Shown: piece after piece, positions 1-9,542 of the stretch
Numbering within the stretch: the stretch's first letter is position 1
Layout of the letters: every line of letters starts with the position of its first letter
Assembly (NCBI GenBank): GCA_934593275.1
Contig: CAKTQE010000007.1
Location: 1 to 64,000, forward strand
Origin: an uncultured Oscillospiraceae bacterium
Lineage (GTDB): Bacteria; Bacillota; Clostridia; Oscillospirales; Oscillospiraceae
Reading direction: 5' to 3'
DNA: 64,000 nucleotides
Notes under the pieces: generated by a model
The model's input: the letters and a program-made list of their open reading frames with translations, nothing else
Databases searched by the model: none
Told to the model about the DNA's origin: nothing
Position numbers and translations under genes: made by a program

Positions 1-2
1 TC

Positions 3-59
3 ACAACAGAGTCTGCTCGTATCAAGCTTGCTCATCTATATCCGGAAATAAAGTTTTAG
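3..59 (+). CDS. Possible C-terminal end of a gene cut by the window edge
   Basis: The third frame is open from the first base to a TAG at 57-59 and would encode 18 residues ending in LYPEIKF. Its composition is plausible for a protein C-terminus, but the fragment is too short to assign a family. The following 20 bases are AT-rich and a repeat island begins soon after, which fits the end of a gene. It could equally be non-coding; frame 1 also stops at 49-51. Confidence 0.3.
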   Translation, partial: TTESARIKLAHLYPEIKF

Positions 60-79
60 TTTTAACAGACTACTACGGT

Positions 80-425
80 AACGTACAACGTTTTTCGCAT
101 TTTTTGAACACAAAACCAACATTTTACACGTTAGATATACGGCATTTGTTGCAATTTTGACGTAGGGGCGGCAATCTGCCGCCCGCCACGTTCCGATACC
201 TGAGCCGTGTCATAAAACGGTGTAACGTAGGACGAATCCGGTGTAGCGGCGGCAATCTGCCGCCAACCGGCCGCAAGGCCGGAACCGTGGTACGTTCGTG
301 TTTGTAACGTCCAATGGAAAAACGTTTGTCGTTGTATTGCGTGATACCGTTCAACGAAACAGGTTGTAATTTGCAACGTTGGTCGCCCCAATAATTGTCA
401 ATTGTCCATTGTCAATTGTCAATTT
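80..425. repeat. Intergenic mosaic repeat island 1
   Basis: This stretch carries modules that recur in the islands near 5.6, 18.1 and 29.8 kb. Among them are a TAGGGGCGGCAATCTGCCG unit at about 163, a GTAGCGGCGGCAATCTGCCG unit at about 242 and the GGCCGCAAGGCCGGAA palindrome at about 269. It ends in a 10-bp-period CAATTGTC array at about 391-424. Open frames on the minus strand here are repeat translations, not genes. Confidence 0.8.
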
Positions 426-454
426 ACAAAACCATTCCCGAAAGGATCATACTT

Positions 455-1228
455 ATGTTATTTGACACCCATGCCCATATGGATGACCGGGCTTTTGATG
501 TGGACCGGGAGGAACTGCTCTCCCAAGGGCTGCCCTCTGCGCATATTGGGCTATTGATGAATCCCGGGTGCAGTCTGGCTTCTTCCCGGGCGGCAAGTAA
601 ACTGAGCCGGGACTATCCTTATGTTTATGCCGCCGTTGGCTCTCACCCGGATGTGGCGGATGAGGTGGACGAGGCTGCACTGGATGCCTACCGCAGCCTT
701 TGCCGGGAGAATCCCAAAATCAAGGCCATTGGGGAAATCGGGCTGGACTATCACTATGAGGACATCCCCAGGGACATTCAGCAGCGGGCGTTCCGGCTGC
801 AAATGGAGCTGGCCCGGGAAGTACAGCTTCCGGTCATTGTCCATGAGCGGGAGGCCCACCAGGACGGGATGCAGGTGGTTTCCGACTTTCCCCAGGTCCA
901 GGGGGTGTTTCACTGCTTTTCCGGCTCTGCCGAAATGGCCAAGTGGCTGGTGGATAAGGGGTATTATGTGGGCTTTACCGGGGTGCTGACCTTCCGCAAT
1001 GCCCGCAGGGCCTTGGAAGCGGCGGCAGCCGTCCCCCGGGACCGGGTGGTTATTGAAACGGACTGCCCCTATATGTCCCCGGAGCCGTTCCGGGGCAAGC
1101 GCAACGACCCTACCAGGCTCTACCGCATGGCCCAGGCCCTGGGAGAGCTTTGGGGCGTTCCTGCCGAAGAGGCCCAGGCCATTACCTATGAAAACGGAAA
1201 ACGTCTATACCGCATTGGAGGCGAATAA
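455..1228 (+). CDS. tatD: TatD family metal-dependent DNase/hydrolase
   Basis: A 257-residue TIM-barrel amidohydrolase-like protein of the TatD family, expected to act as a cytoplasmic 3'-5' DNase with two divalent metals. The N-terminal HxH (THAHMD, H6/H8), E94 in GEIGLDY, H130 in PVIVHER, H153 in FHCFSGS and D203 in ETDCPYMSPEP are the family's metal ligands, all present. The start at 455 has AAAGGA at 441-446, eight bases upstream; an in-frame ATG at 395 lies inside a CAATTGTC repeat and would add 20 repeat-encoded residues, so it is rejected. The stop is two bases before the aminotransferase start, so the two genes are probably co-transcribed. Confidence 0.92.
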   Translation: MLFDTHAHMDDRAFDVDREELLSQGLPSAHIGLLMNPGCSLASSRAASKLSRDYPYVYAAVGSHPDVADEVDEAALDAYRSLCRENPKIKAIGEIGLDYHYEDIPRDIQQRAFRLQMELAREVQLPVIVHEREAHQDGMQVVSDFPQVQGVFHCFSGSAEMAKWLVDKGYYVGFTGVLTFRNARRALEAAAAVPRDRVVIETDCPYMSPEPFRGKRNDPTRLYRMAQALGELWGVPAEEAQAITYENGKRLYRIGGE

Positions 1229-1230
1229 AA

Positions 1231-2409
1231 ATGCTGAACCAAAACGCCTACGCCCTGGGGGCCAACCGATCCTGTATCCGGGAGCTTTTTGAATACGGAC
1301 GGGCCAGAGCCGCCATTGTTGGGCCGGAGCATGTATTTGACTACTCTCTTGGAAACCCCTCCATCCCCGCCCCGGAGGAAGTGGACCGGGCCATCTGTGA
1401 CATTGTAAGGGAACTGCCCTCCCTACAGGTTCACGGCTATACCTCTGCTGTGGGAGATCAGGAGACCCGGGCGGCCATTGCCCAGGATTTAAACCGCCGC
1501 TTTGATGCCCAGGCGGCACCGGAAGACTTTTTTATTGCCGGTGGCGCGGCCCCGGAACTGGTGGCGGTATTCAAGGCCCTGGCGGTACCCCAGGGGGAGC
1601 TTCTGGCCATTGCGCCCTACTTCCCGGAGTACAAGCCCTTTGCCCAGGAGGCGGGGTTACAGTTCCGGGTGGTTCCCCCAGATGTGCCGGGGTTCCAGAT
1701 CCGGCTGCCCCTGCTGGAAAGCATGATAAACCGGCATACCCAGGCGGTGCTGATTAATTCCCCCAACAATCCCAGCGGCGTGGTCTACAGCCGGGAAACC
1801 CTACAGGCCCTGGCCCGGATTCTGGAAGCAAAGGCCCAGGAATACGGCCACCCCATCTATCTTATTTCCGATGAACCCTACCGGGAACTGGCCTATGGGG
1901 TAGAAGTCCCCTTTGTCCCCGGCATTTACCGGGATACGGTCATTTGCTACTCCTATTCCAAGAGCCTGTCTCTGCCGGGAGAGCGCATTGGCTATGTCTA
2001 TGTCCCCCAGGAGGCCACGGACCAGAAAGCGTTGCTGTCTGCCGTAGCCGGTGCCGCCCGGGCCTGCGGCCATGTATGCGCCAACAGCCTGATGCAAAAG
2101 GTCATTGCCCGGTGCGCCGCCCTTGGCCCGGATTTAAAAAGCTATGACCGGAACCGCCGCGCCCTCTATGAGGGGCTTACCGCCATGGGCTACGAAATGC
2201 CGGAGCCAAAGGGGGCCTTTTACCTCTTTATCAAGGCCCCGGGAGGGGATGCGGTGGCCTTTTCGGAACGGGCCAAGAAAAAGAATCTGCTGGTGGTCCC
2301 CGGTGACGGCTTCGGCTGCCCCGGCTATTTCCGCATTTGCTACTGCGTCAGCTATGACATGATTCAAAACAGTCTGCCGGTATTCAAGGCCCTGCTGGAA
2401 GAATTCTGA
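1231..2409 (+). CDS. Class I/II PLP-dependent aminotransferase
   Basis: A 392-residue fold-type I aminotransferase resembling aspartate/aromatic aminotransferases. Visible landmarks are the NSPNNPSGVVY substrate/cofactor loop at about residue 171, the ISDEPYREL segment carrying the pyridine-nitrogen Asp, and the Schiff-base lysine in YSYSKSLSLPGERIG (K244), followed by the family Arg in the C-terminal domain (YFRICYC). The substrate cannot be fixed from sequence. It follows tatD by two bases, with its ribosome site (GGAGG, about 1217-1221) inside the tatD end, and it is followed at once by a strong terminator. Length is normal for the family. Confidence 0.88.
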   Translation: MLNQNAYALGANRSCIRELFEYGRARAAIVGPEHVFDYSLGNPSIPAPEEVDRAICDIVRELPSLQVHGYTSAVGDQETRAAIAQDLNRRFDAQAAPEDFFIAGGAAPELVAVFKALAVPQGELLAIAPYFPEYKPFAQEAGLQFRVVPPDVPGFQIRLPLLESMINRHTQAVLINSPNNPSGVVYSRETLQALARILEAKAQEYGHPIYLISDEPYRELAYGVEVPFVPGIYRDTVICYSYSKSLSLPGERIGYVYVPQEATDQKALLSAVAGAARACGHVCANSLMQKVIARCAALGPDLKSYDRNRRALYEGLTAMGYEMPEPKGAFYLFIKAPGGDAVAFSERAKKKNLLVVPGDGFGCPGYFRICYCVSYDMIQNSLPVFKALLEEF

Positions 2410-2417
2410 TACAAAAA

Positions 2418-2448
2418 CCCCGTCTCCATAGGAGACGGGGGGATTTTT
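2418..2448 (+). terminator. Rho-independent terminator after aminotransferase
   Basis: A perfect 10-bp stem CCCCGTCTCC/GGAGACGGGG with an ATA loop is followed by GGATTTTTT. It closes the tatD-aminotransferase unit and sits 10 bases from the convergent groEL stop. Confidence 0.9.
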
Positions 2449-2457
2449 TGTTGTGGC

Positions 2458-4107
<1,650 letters not shown>

Positions 4108-4383
4108 TTAGTCTGTTACGACGGCCAGAATGTCGTCCTGCTTGACAAACTTGTAATCAACCTTATCCAGGGTCAAATCCGTGCCGGTGAACTTGCCGAC
4201 GACCACCTTGTCACCAACGGACACGGTCATGGTCACGTCCTTGGTGCCGGGGCCTACGGAAACGACCTCGTAAACTGCGGGCTTCTCTTTGTTGCTGGTG
4301 GCAAGAATAATGCCGGAAGCAGTGGTTTCAGGGGCTTCGTGCGCTTTCAGCAGCACATTGTCAGCCATGGGTTTCAGTTTCAT
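4108..4383 (-). CDS. groES: Co-chaperonin GroES (Hsp10)
   Basis: A 91-residue co-chaperonin that caps GroEL. It begins MKLKPMADNVLLKAHEAPET, carries the mobile-loop region (TTASGIILATSNKEKP) and ends in the beta-barrel motifs VGDKVVVGKF and DDILAVV. The start at 4383 is chosen because GGAGGA lies seven to eight bases upstream and the protein begins exactly at the family N-terminus; an in-frame upstream ATG at 4461 would start inside the CIRCE operator. First gene of the heat-shock operon. Confidence 0.97.
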   Translation of the reverse strand: MKLKPMADNVLLKAHEAPETTASGIILATSNKEKPAVYEVVSVGPGTKDVTMTVSVGDKVVVGKFTGTDLTLDKVDYKFVKQDDILAVVTD

Positions 4384-4454
4384 AACGTATTCCTCCATGT
4401 TTGCAATATTATAGACTGCCGGGAGACCCGGCACTTCTCTACTTGACTTGTTGC

Positions 4455-4481
4455 TTAGCACTCATTATCTCTGAGTGCTAA
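4455..4481 (-). promoter_or_regulatory. CIRCE operator (HrcA binding site)
   Basis: TTAGCACTC-N9-GAGTGCTAA, a perfect match to the CIRCE consensus. It lies just downstream of the groES -10 box and over the expected start of transcription, so HrcA bound here would block initiation and release it on heat shock. Confidence 0.97.
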
Positions 4482-4484
4482 GAT

Positions 4485-4513
4485 ATAATAGCGCAATTGG
4501 AATCAAAAAGCAA
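4485..4513 (-). promoter_or_regulatory. Sigma-A promoter of groES-groEL
   Basis: On the minus strand TTGCTT, 17 bases, TATTAT, ending four bases before CIRCE. The arrangement of promoter followed by operator is the standard one for HrcA-controlled groE operons. Confidence 0.8.
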
Positions 4514-4542
4514 GAGGGAAAAGGGGCTTTTCCGTAAATAAT

Positions 4543-5523
4543 TTATGAATGCTTTGTGACACGCTCAATCAGGGCCAAAAGGTTTCCGTCCGTAAGCCCC
4601 GGCAGGGTGTAGGCCCCGTCCAGCAGCGCGTCCATATTCTCCGCGTCATTTTCCAGCTCCTTGGAAAGCAGCTGCCCCGTCTCCACCGGGTCGCCTCCTA
4701 AAAGGCAGGAAAGCAGCACCAGACTCACCGTCATCTTCCCCCGGCACACCAGATCGTAGTCCGAAATAGCCTGGAGCCAGTAGCGGGAAATCAGGTAGCG
4801 CAGCATAGCCCGATCCTGAGGAAGAAAGCCTCTGGGGGCAGGGCTTTCCAGCCGCCGCCTCCACTGGGGCGTCAGAATTTCCAGTTCCCGGAACACCTGT
4901 AAAAAGCCATCCATATCTGCCGGCTTTTCCAGTTCCGGACAAGACCCCGGCATAAAAGGCGTTTCCGGGCCGCCGTCCAATAGGGCCTGGGCGTGGTAAG
5001 TAAACAGCAGCAGCCGGGAAAGGGGATCCGGGCCAAGGGTCAGTTCCATGGCGGTTTCCCGGGTGGAGCGCAGCAGCTCCATATCCTGGGGATCAAAGTC
5101 CGGTTCTTCCGTGGCCTGCCCCTGGGTGACCCACCGCCAGCAATCCTGAGAAAGAAGCATCCGGGCGGCCACCGGGCAGCTCAGTTCCAGGCCCAGTTCC
5201 ATAAAACTGCCATAGTCATGGCGCAGCCGGGGAAAATCCCGACAGGTCTTGCACAGGGCTTCCTCCCCAAGCTCCGCCTGGATTCGGCACAACCCATCCT
5301 CCCGCCACATGGGGCATCGAGTCCCCTCCAGGGTCAGATAGGTCTCCCCGTCCTCGTCCCGCAAATAATACCGCAGCCGGTCCCCCAGCTCCCCAGAAAG
5401 CCTCCGATAAAACCGGGCCTTCTCCTCATCCACCGCCACATCCCACATCTGACAGCAGCTATCCGGACACCTGCCAGCAATGTACCGGAAAGAATCATAA
5501 AAATCAGGTTTTCTTATTTCCAT
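4543..5523 (-). CDS. FliB-like flagellin lysine-N-methylase family, cysteine-cluster protein
   Basis: A 326-residue protein that starts MEIRKPDFYDSFRYIAGRCP and carries cysteine clusters typical of the FliB/YkgJ-type family: CPDSCCQMW near residue 20, CPMWREDGLC near 75 and CKTCRDFPR near 90, with a single Cys in LELSCPVA further on. These cysteines probably hold a metal or Fe-S centre. FliB methylates flagellin lysines, but no flagellar gene lies in this window, so the substrate may differ. The start at 5523 has AAAGGA eight bases upstream; the open frame continues upstream into the repeat island, which is not coding. Family call fairly sure, function uncertain. Confidence 0.7.
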   Translation of the reverse strand: MEIRKPDFYDSFRYIAGRCPDSCCQMWDVAVDEEKARFYRRLSGELGDRLRYYLRDEDGETYLTLEGTRCPMWREDGLCRIQAELGEEALCKTCRDFPRLRHDYGSFMELGLELSCPVAARMLLSQDCWRWVTQGQATEEPDFDPQDMELLRSTRETAMELTLGPDPLSRLLLFTYHAQALLDGGPETPFMPGSCPELEKPADMDGFLQVFRELEILTPQWRRRLESPAPRGFLPQDRAMLRYLISRYWLQAISDYDLVCRGKMTVSLVLLSCLLGGDPVETGQLLSKELENDAENMDALLDGAYTLPGLTDGNLLALIERVTKHS

Positions 5524-5589
5524 GGTGAGGTCCTTTCTTAAACCATTTTTGCCGCAAGCATAGCACAGGGCCTCCGGGATTGCAAGCAA

Positions 5590-6295
5590 GAATATCCAAT
5601 GCCCGCCGTCCGCCACGTTGGATGTATAACCTGTGGGGGTGAATGGTACCACCCAAAATATGGTACCCCCACTGTAGCGGCGGCAATCTGCCGATGGAAT
5701 TATGGTGTGATTGCCCCCGGCAATCATTATATTTTGATTCGCTGCGCGGAGCACCACCACCCGGCCCGGAGGGCCGGAGTCGTGGTACATTTGTATCCGC
5801 AACAGCCAAACCAGAAACGCCTGTCATTCCGACCGCAGCGCAAGCGGAGTGGAGGAATCCACCACGTGGGATAATGAACCACCACAAGATAAAACTTGCT
5901 ACTTGGGAAGATTCCTCGACTCACTGCGTTCGCTCGGAATGACATGTCGGGGGGTAGTACCAATCAACCTAACGGGTTGTATTCGTTACGGAGCCAGCCC
6001 CTCGCCGGGGCTGGATGGCGTTGGGTCAACGCCGCTACATTGTTCCGTATATGGGGTCGTACCATTCACCCGCACAGGTTATATTCGATACGTGGCGGGC
6101 GGCAGGTTGCCGCCCCTACGGCAACGTACAACGTTTTCTGCATTTTTCGAAGCGTAAAACGTAGATAGACACGTTAAATGTACGGTAATTTGTAACAAAT
6201 GTATCGTAGGGGCGGCAACCTGCCGCCCGCCACGTTCCGTATATAACCTGTGGGGGTAAACGTTACCGCCCCATTGGGGGGTATTTTTCGCACCG
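5590..6295. repeat. Intergenic mosaic repeat island 2
   Basis: About 700 bp without a credible gene. In order it holds a GTAGCGGCGGCAATCTGCCG unit (5677), the GATTGCCCCCGGCAATCAT palindrome (5711), a GGCCCGGAGGGCC hairpin (5763), a long inverted unit running from GTCATTCCGACCG (5822) to CTCGGAATGACATGTCGG (5951), a CCAGCCCCTCGCCGGGGCTGG palindrome region (5993) and GGGCGGCAACCTGCCGCCCG units near 6090 and 6212. The same modules recur in other islands in different order and orientation. A short T-rich tail leads into the pucR-type gene end. Confidence 0.85.
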
Positions 6296-6303
6296 GGAGG
6301 GGT

Positions 6304-7866
6304 TCAGCCCTCGGTTTTTTTTACGGGGTCTAGTTTCAGCAGGTCTATGAAGCGGTAGGACATGAGCATGAACAGGCGGGTATCCGGGTCGTTTAAGTCG
6401 GAGGTGATGATCTGCTGGATTTTTTCCAGCCGCTGGTATAGGGTGTTTCGATGGATGAAGAGTTGTCGGGCGGTGGCTGTGGCGTTGAGTCCGGAGATCA
6501 GGTATTCTTCCAGGGTGGGCAGCAGCTCGGTGCCGTTTTCGTCGTCATACATCCATAGCTGCACCAGGTCCGGGTGGCACAGGTGGCGGCCATTGATGCG
6601 GGTGGTGCCGTAGTGCATGAAATAGGGCAGCACATAGTCCTCAAACCGGTAATGCCAGATGTCCGGGGCGTAGAGTCCCCCCATTTCCAGAGCGGCCAGG
6701 GACTGCTTATAATAGGAAGAAAGGGTGCTGAAATCAAAGAAAATATAGCTGATGCCCACATGGAGCAGATGCTCCCGGAGGAACAGGATCAGCTTCTGGA
6801 TGGCACCGTCCCGGCTGATGCGGGCCTGGTCCAGATTCAGCAGGGTCACGATCTTATCCTCATACAAAAAGGCGAAGCTCTGGGCAAAGGCACTTTCCAG
6901 GCTCATGCAGGTGCTATGGTAGACGGAATTGGCCCGGTCCCAGCCGTTGATTTCAAAGGCCAGACACAGGTAGCGGTCACTGTTGAACCAGCCCAGGGTC
7001 AGCAGCTGTTGGTCGATGACCGCCTGCTCGATTTGTTCCCCGGACAGCAGTTTTTTCAGGAATTCCTCAAACCGGCGGCTGTGGCCGTAATGAAAATCCG
7101 TTTGACAAAGGGCGGTATACACGCACTCGGCAAAGTAGCGCAAGGCACTGGGGGACAGGGTTTCCAGGGGCGTCCGCAATTGGGGGACGGCCAGGGTGAA
7201 AATGGCGTTTCCCCGGCTGACGTGGAGAAAAAGGGTGCTGTAGGGCAGATAGTCCTCAGACAGCAGATAGGGGCTGCGGCTCTCCCGGCCCGGGTGGGAG
7301 GAAAAGGCCTTGATGAGGGAAATGGTCTCCTCTGAAAGCATCCACTGGTTGGTTTTCTCCTGACGGACCCACCCCATTTTGATATTGGGGTCAAATTTGC
7401 TCAGGAGGCAAAAGTTCCGGTCCAGCACCAGAACGGGATTCCCGAAAAAGGCCTCTCCCGCTTCCAGCACCCGGTCTAAGGAGGCGTTTCGGGCCAGAAT
7501 TTGGCTCAGCGACAAGGCCCACTGCTGATAACGCTGGAAAACCCCGTTGATTTGATTGAAAACAGCGTTAAAGGTGTCTTTTTTCACCGGCACATCCAGA
7601 ACCAGCGCGTCCACCCCGCCGCTCCGGAGAGGCACTTCTTCCACCGCCCCAACGATCACCAGGGCGGTGCCGGGGGGAAAGCTCTGGCCGCCTTTCAGCA
7701 GCTTCGCCGGGACTACATAGCATAAATCGCTGCGCAATGCCTGGCCTTTGGACCATAGCGCGGCGGCACTCAGGCGGGGTTGGCGGATGGAATAGGTGTT
7801 GCCCGCGGCAATGTGTGCGTTTTGCACATGGAGGGCAAGCGATAGGGTTTCCAGACTCAGGTCCAT
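6304..7866 (-). CDS. PucR/CdaR-type transcriptional regulator
   Basis: A 520-residue regulator. The last 60-70 residues form a PucR C-terminal helix-turn-helix: LEEYLISGLNATATARQLFI followed by HRNTLYQRLEKIQQI, where tandem helices read DNA. The N-terminal 150 residues resemble a PucR ligand-binding domain and the middle a GGDEF-like/CdaR region without catalytic motifs. The start at 7866 is set by AGGAGG eight bases upstream; longer versions begin in the promoter region. It is divergent from the MFS and URO-D genes at 8.3-10.5 kb, and PucR proteins commonly activate a neighbouring catabolic operon, so those genes are the likely target. Ligand unknown. Confidence 0.82.
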   Translation of the reverse strand: MDLSLETLSLALHVQNAHIAAGNTYSIRQPRLSAAALWSKGQALRSDLCYVVPAKLLKGGQSFPPGTALVIVGAVEEVPLRSGGVDALVLDVPVKKDTFNAVFNQINGVFQRYQQWALSLSQILARNASLDRVLEAGEAFFGNPVLVLDRNFCLLSKFDPNIKMGWVRQEKTNQWMLSEETISLIKAFSSHPGRESRSPYLLSEDYLPYSTLFLHVSRGNAIFTLAVPQLRTPLETLSPSALRYFAECVYTALCQTDFHYGHSRRFEEFLKKLLSGEQIEQAVIDQQLLTLGWFNSDRYLCLAFEINGWDRANSVYHSTCMSLESAFAQSFAFLYEDKIVTLLNLDQARISRDGAIQKLILFLREHLLHVGISYIFFDFSTLSSYYKQSLAALEMGGLYAPDIWHYRFEDYVLPYFMHYGTTRINGRHLCHPDLVQLWMYDDENGTELLPTLEEYLISGLNATATARQLFIHRNTLYQRLEKIQQIITSDLNDPDTRLFMLMSYRFIDLLKLDPVKKTEG

Positions 7867-7944
7867 AGGGCATACCTCCTGCTGATTCAGACTCCCAGGG
7901 AAAAAGTACCGATGATTCTTGGAAAATTGGAAAATCTTTTTTAC

Positions 7945-7973
7945 AGTATACCGAAAAACCACCGATTTGTCCA
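7945..7973 (-). promoter_or_regulatory. Promoter of the PucR-type regulator
   Basis: Minus-strand TGGACA, 17 bases, TATACT, about 80 bases before the start codon. Assigned by consensus match only. Confidence 0.6.
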
Positions 7974-8242
7974 GTGGAGAACGGTGGGGGAGTGCCTGGG
8001 GAGAACCCATCAAAACCCCGGATTTTTGGAGAAACAACACAAAAACCACCGGCTCCTTTTGTAGGAACACCACAGAAATTCCTTTCTATATGTGCAGAAT
8101 GCCCACTGAAAAGAAAAAACAGTTCACACCCCCTTATGGGCAAAGTATCCCCAGGGGGCGAAAAACAGAGGAAACGCTGCCCGTTTCTGTTTTGGGCTGC
8201 CTGGGTTATAGTAAAAGCACAAGCCGGAAACCGGTGACCAAA

Positions 8243-8320
8243 GGAAACTCTGAATAAATCGACTGCGGCTGAGCGGCGAATCTTTTGCCGTCAGCTCTTG
8301 CCGATTGAATCAGAGCTTCC
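8243..8320 (+). mobile_element. Internally deleted copy of the 161-bp MITE
   Basis: A 78-bp relic with both ends of the element: GGAAACTCTGAATAAATCG on the left and the GATTGAATCAGAGCTTCC arm on the right. The left arm runs to about 8289 and joins the right arm at a shared CTTTTGCC/CTTTCGCC sequence, as expected for deletion between short homologies. It ends 20 bases before the MFS start codon, so it forms the gene's 5' untranslated region. Confidence 0.8.
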
Positions 8321-8339
8321 CAAGAAAGGAAGGGAAATT

Positions 8340-9524
8340 ATGGAAACAAAGAAAAAGGGGATCTCTCCCTATGTCTATCTGGCGATCATCGTCCTGTCCT
8401 ATCTGACGGCGGGCTTCTGCCAGTATCGCTTGCAGCCCATCCTCACCTATCTGATGCAGGGCATGTCCATTGACGAGGGAAAGGCCGGTGTGCTGGTATC
8501 CGCTCTGAGCATTCTGAGCATTTTCCTGGCCATGCCCTTCGGTGTGATGATGGGCAAGGTCGGACCCCGGAAGACCGGCATCCTGGCCATGGGCCTGATT
8601 ATTGCGGGTTCTCTGGTAGGCGTGTTCGGTACCACCAGCTACGCCGTGATGTTTGCCTCCCAGCTGGTGGTAGGCGCGGGCATCTGCGCCACGGGCATTC
8701 TGGGGCCTTATGTTATCGCCTGTCTCTTCGCACCGGAGCTGCGGGGCCGGGCCAACGGCATTTACATTACCGGCGGCACCATTGCCCAGCTTGTCATGTA
8801 TAACCTGGTACCCCGGATCACCAGCGCGGACAACATTGCCCCTGCCTGGTGGTTCACCATCGGCTACAGCGTGGTGATGCTGGTGGTCTGGATGATCTTC
8901 ATCACCGACCAGGTGGCACCGCCCATGGGAGCCTCCGGTAAGGGCGCGCCGAAAATCAGCCTGATGGAGGCCATTCGGGATAAGAACGTCTTCCAGCTGT
9001 CTGTAGGCGGGCTGTTCTTTATGATGAGTACCATGGCGGTTATGAGCTTTGCCCCCACGTTCCTGGTGGTGCATCACGGCTATACCGCAGAAGCCGCCGG
9101 GTCCCTGGTCAGTGTCTGCGCCATTGTGGGGGCGTGTTCCACGGCCATTGGCGGAACGCTGTCGGACCTGCTGAAAACCCGGAAGTGGATTTACTTTGGC
9201 GCGCTGATGTGGATGGCCCTGTCCCGGTTCCTCATTGCGTTCCTCCCGGCAGGTCCTTTGCTGAATGTGACCATCTGGCTCCAGGGCTTGCCCGCCGTTG
9301 CCATGGGTCTGCTGTACACCGTGGCCGGGGAATCCATTGCCCCGGAAAAGGCCAGCGTGGGTATTTCCGTTCTCAATATGTTTATCGGCATCGGTACCCT
9401 GATCGCCAGTGCCTTGTTTGGAGTTCTTGCCGTGAACCTGGGCTACAGCGTCAGCTTCTGCGTCTTTGGCGTGCTGACCCTGTTGGGCCTGGTAGGTGTT
9501 TGTACCATCCCCGGCGTGAAATAA
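8340..9524 (+). CDS. MFS transporter
   Basis: A 394-residue major facilitator with about twelve predicted membrane helices. The loop after helix 2 carries the MFS motif A variant GVMMGKVGPRKTG, and the second half repeats the fold after a cytoplasmic loop near residue 200. It looks closest to anion/CynX-NimT-like carriers, but the substrate is not readable. The start at 8340 (METKKKGISPYVYL) has AAGGAAGGG just upstream; an in-frame ATG at 8298 falls inside a MITE relic. It precedes the URO-D-like gene by 18 bases, so carrier and enzyme probably serve one substrate under the divergent PucR-type regulator. Confidence 0.85.
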   Translation: METKKKGISPYVYLAIIVLSYLTAGFCQYRLQPILTYLMQGMSIDEGKAGVLVSALSILSIFLAMPFGVMMGKVGPRKTGILAMGLIIAGSLVGVFGTTSYAVMFASQLVVGAGICATGILGPYVIACLFAPELRGRANGIYITGGTIAQLVMYNLVPRITSADNIAPAWWFTIGYSVVMLVVWMIFITDQVAPPMGASGKGAPKISLMEAIRDKNVFQLSVGGLFFMMSTMAVMSFAPTFLVVHHGYTAEAAGSLVSVCAIVGACSTAIGGTLSDLLKTRKWIYFGALMWMALSRFLIAFLPAGPLLNVTIWLQGLPAVAMGLLYTVAGESIAPEKASVGISVLNMFIGIGTLIASALFGVLAVNLGYSVSFCVFGVLTLLGLVGVCTIPGVK

Positions 9525-9542
9525 AAAAGGAGGAAGCAAACC

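Noticed and set aside
5590-6295. Short open frames in repeat island 2
   Set aside because: Their translations are repeat-module translations that recur in every island; none has a ribosome site.
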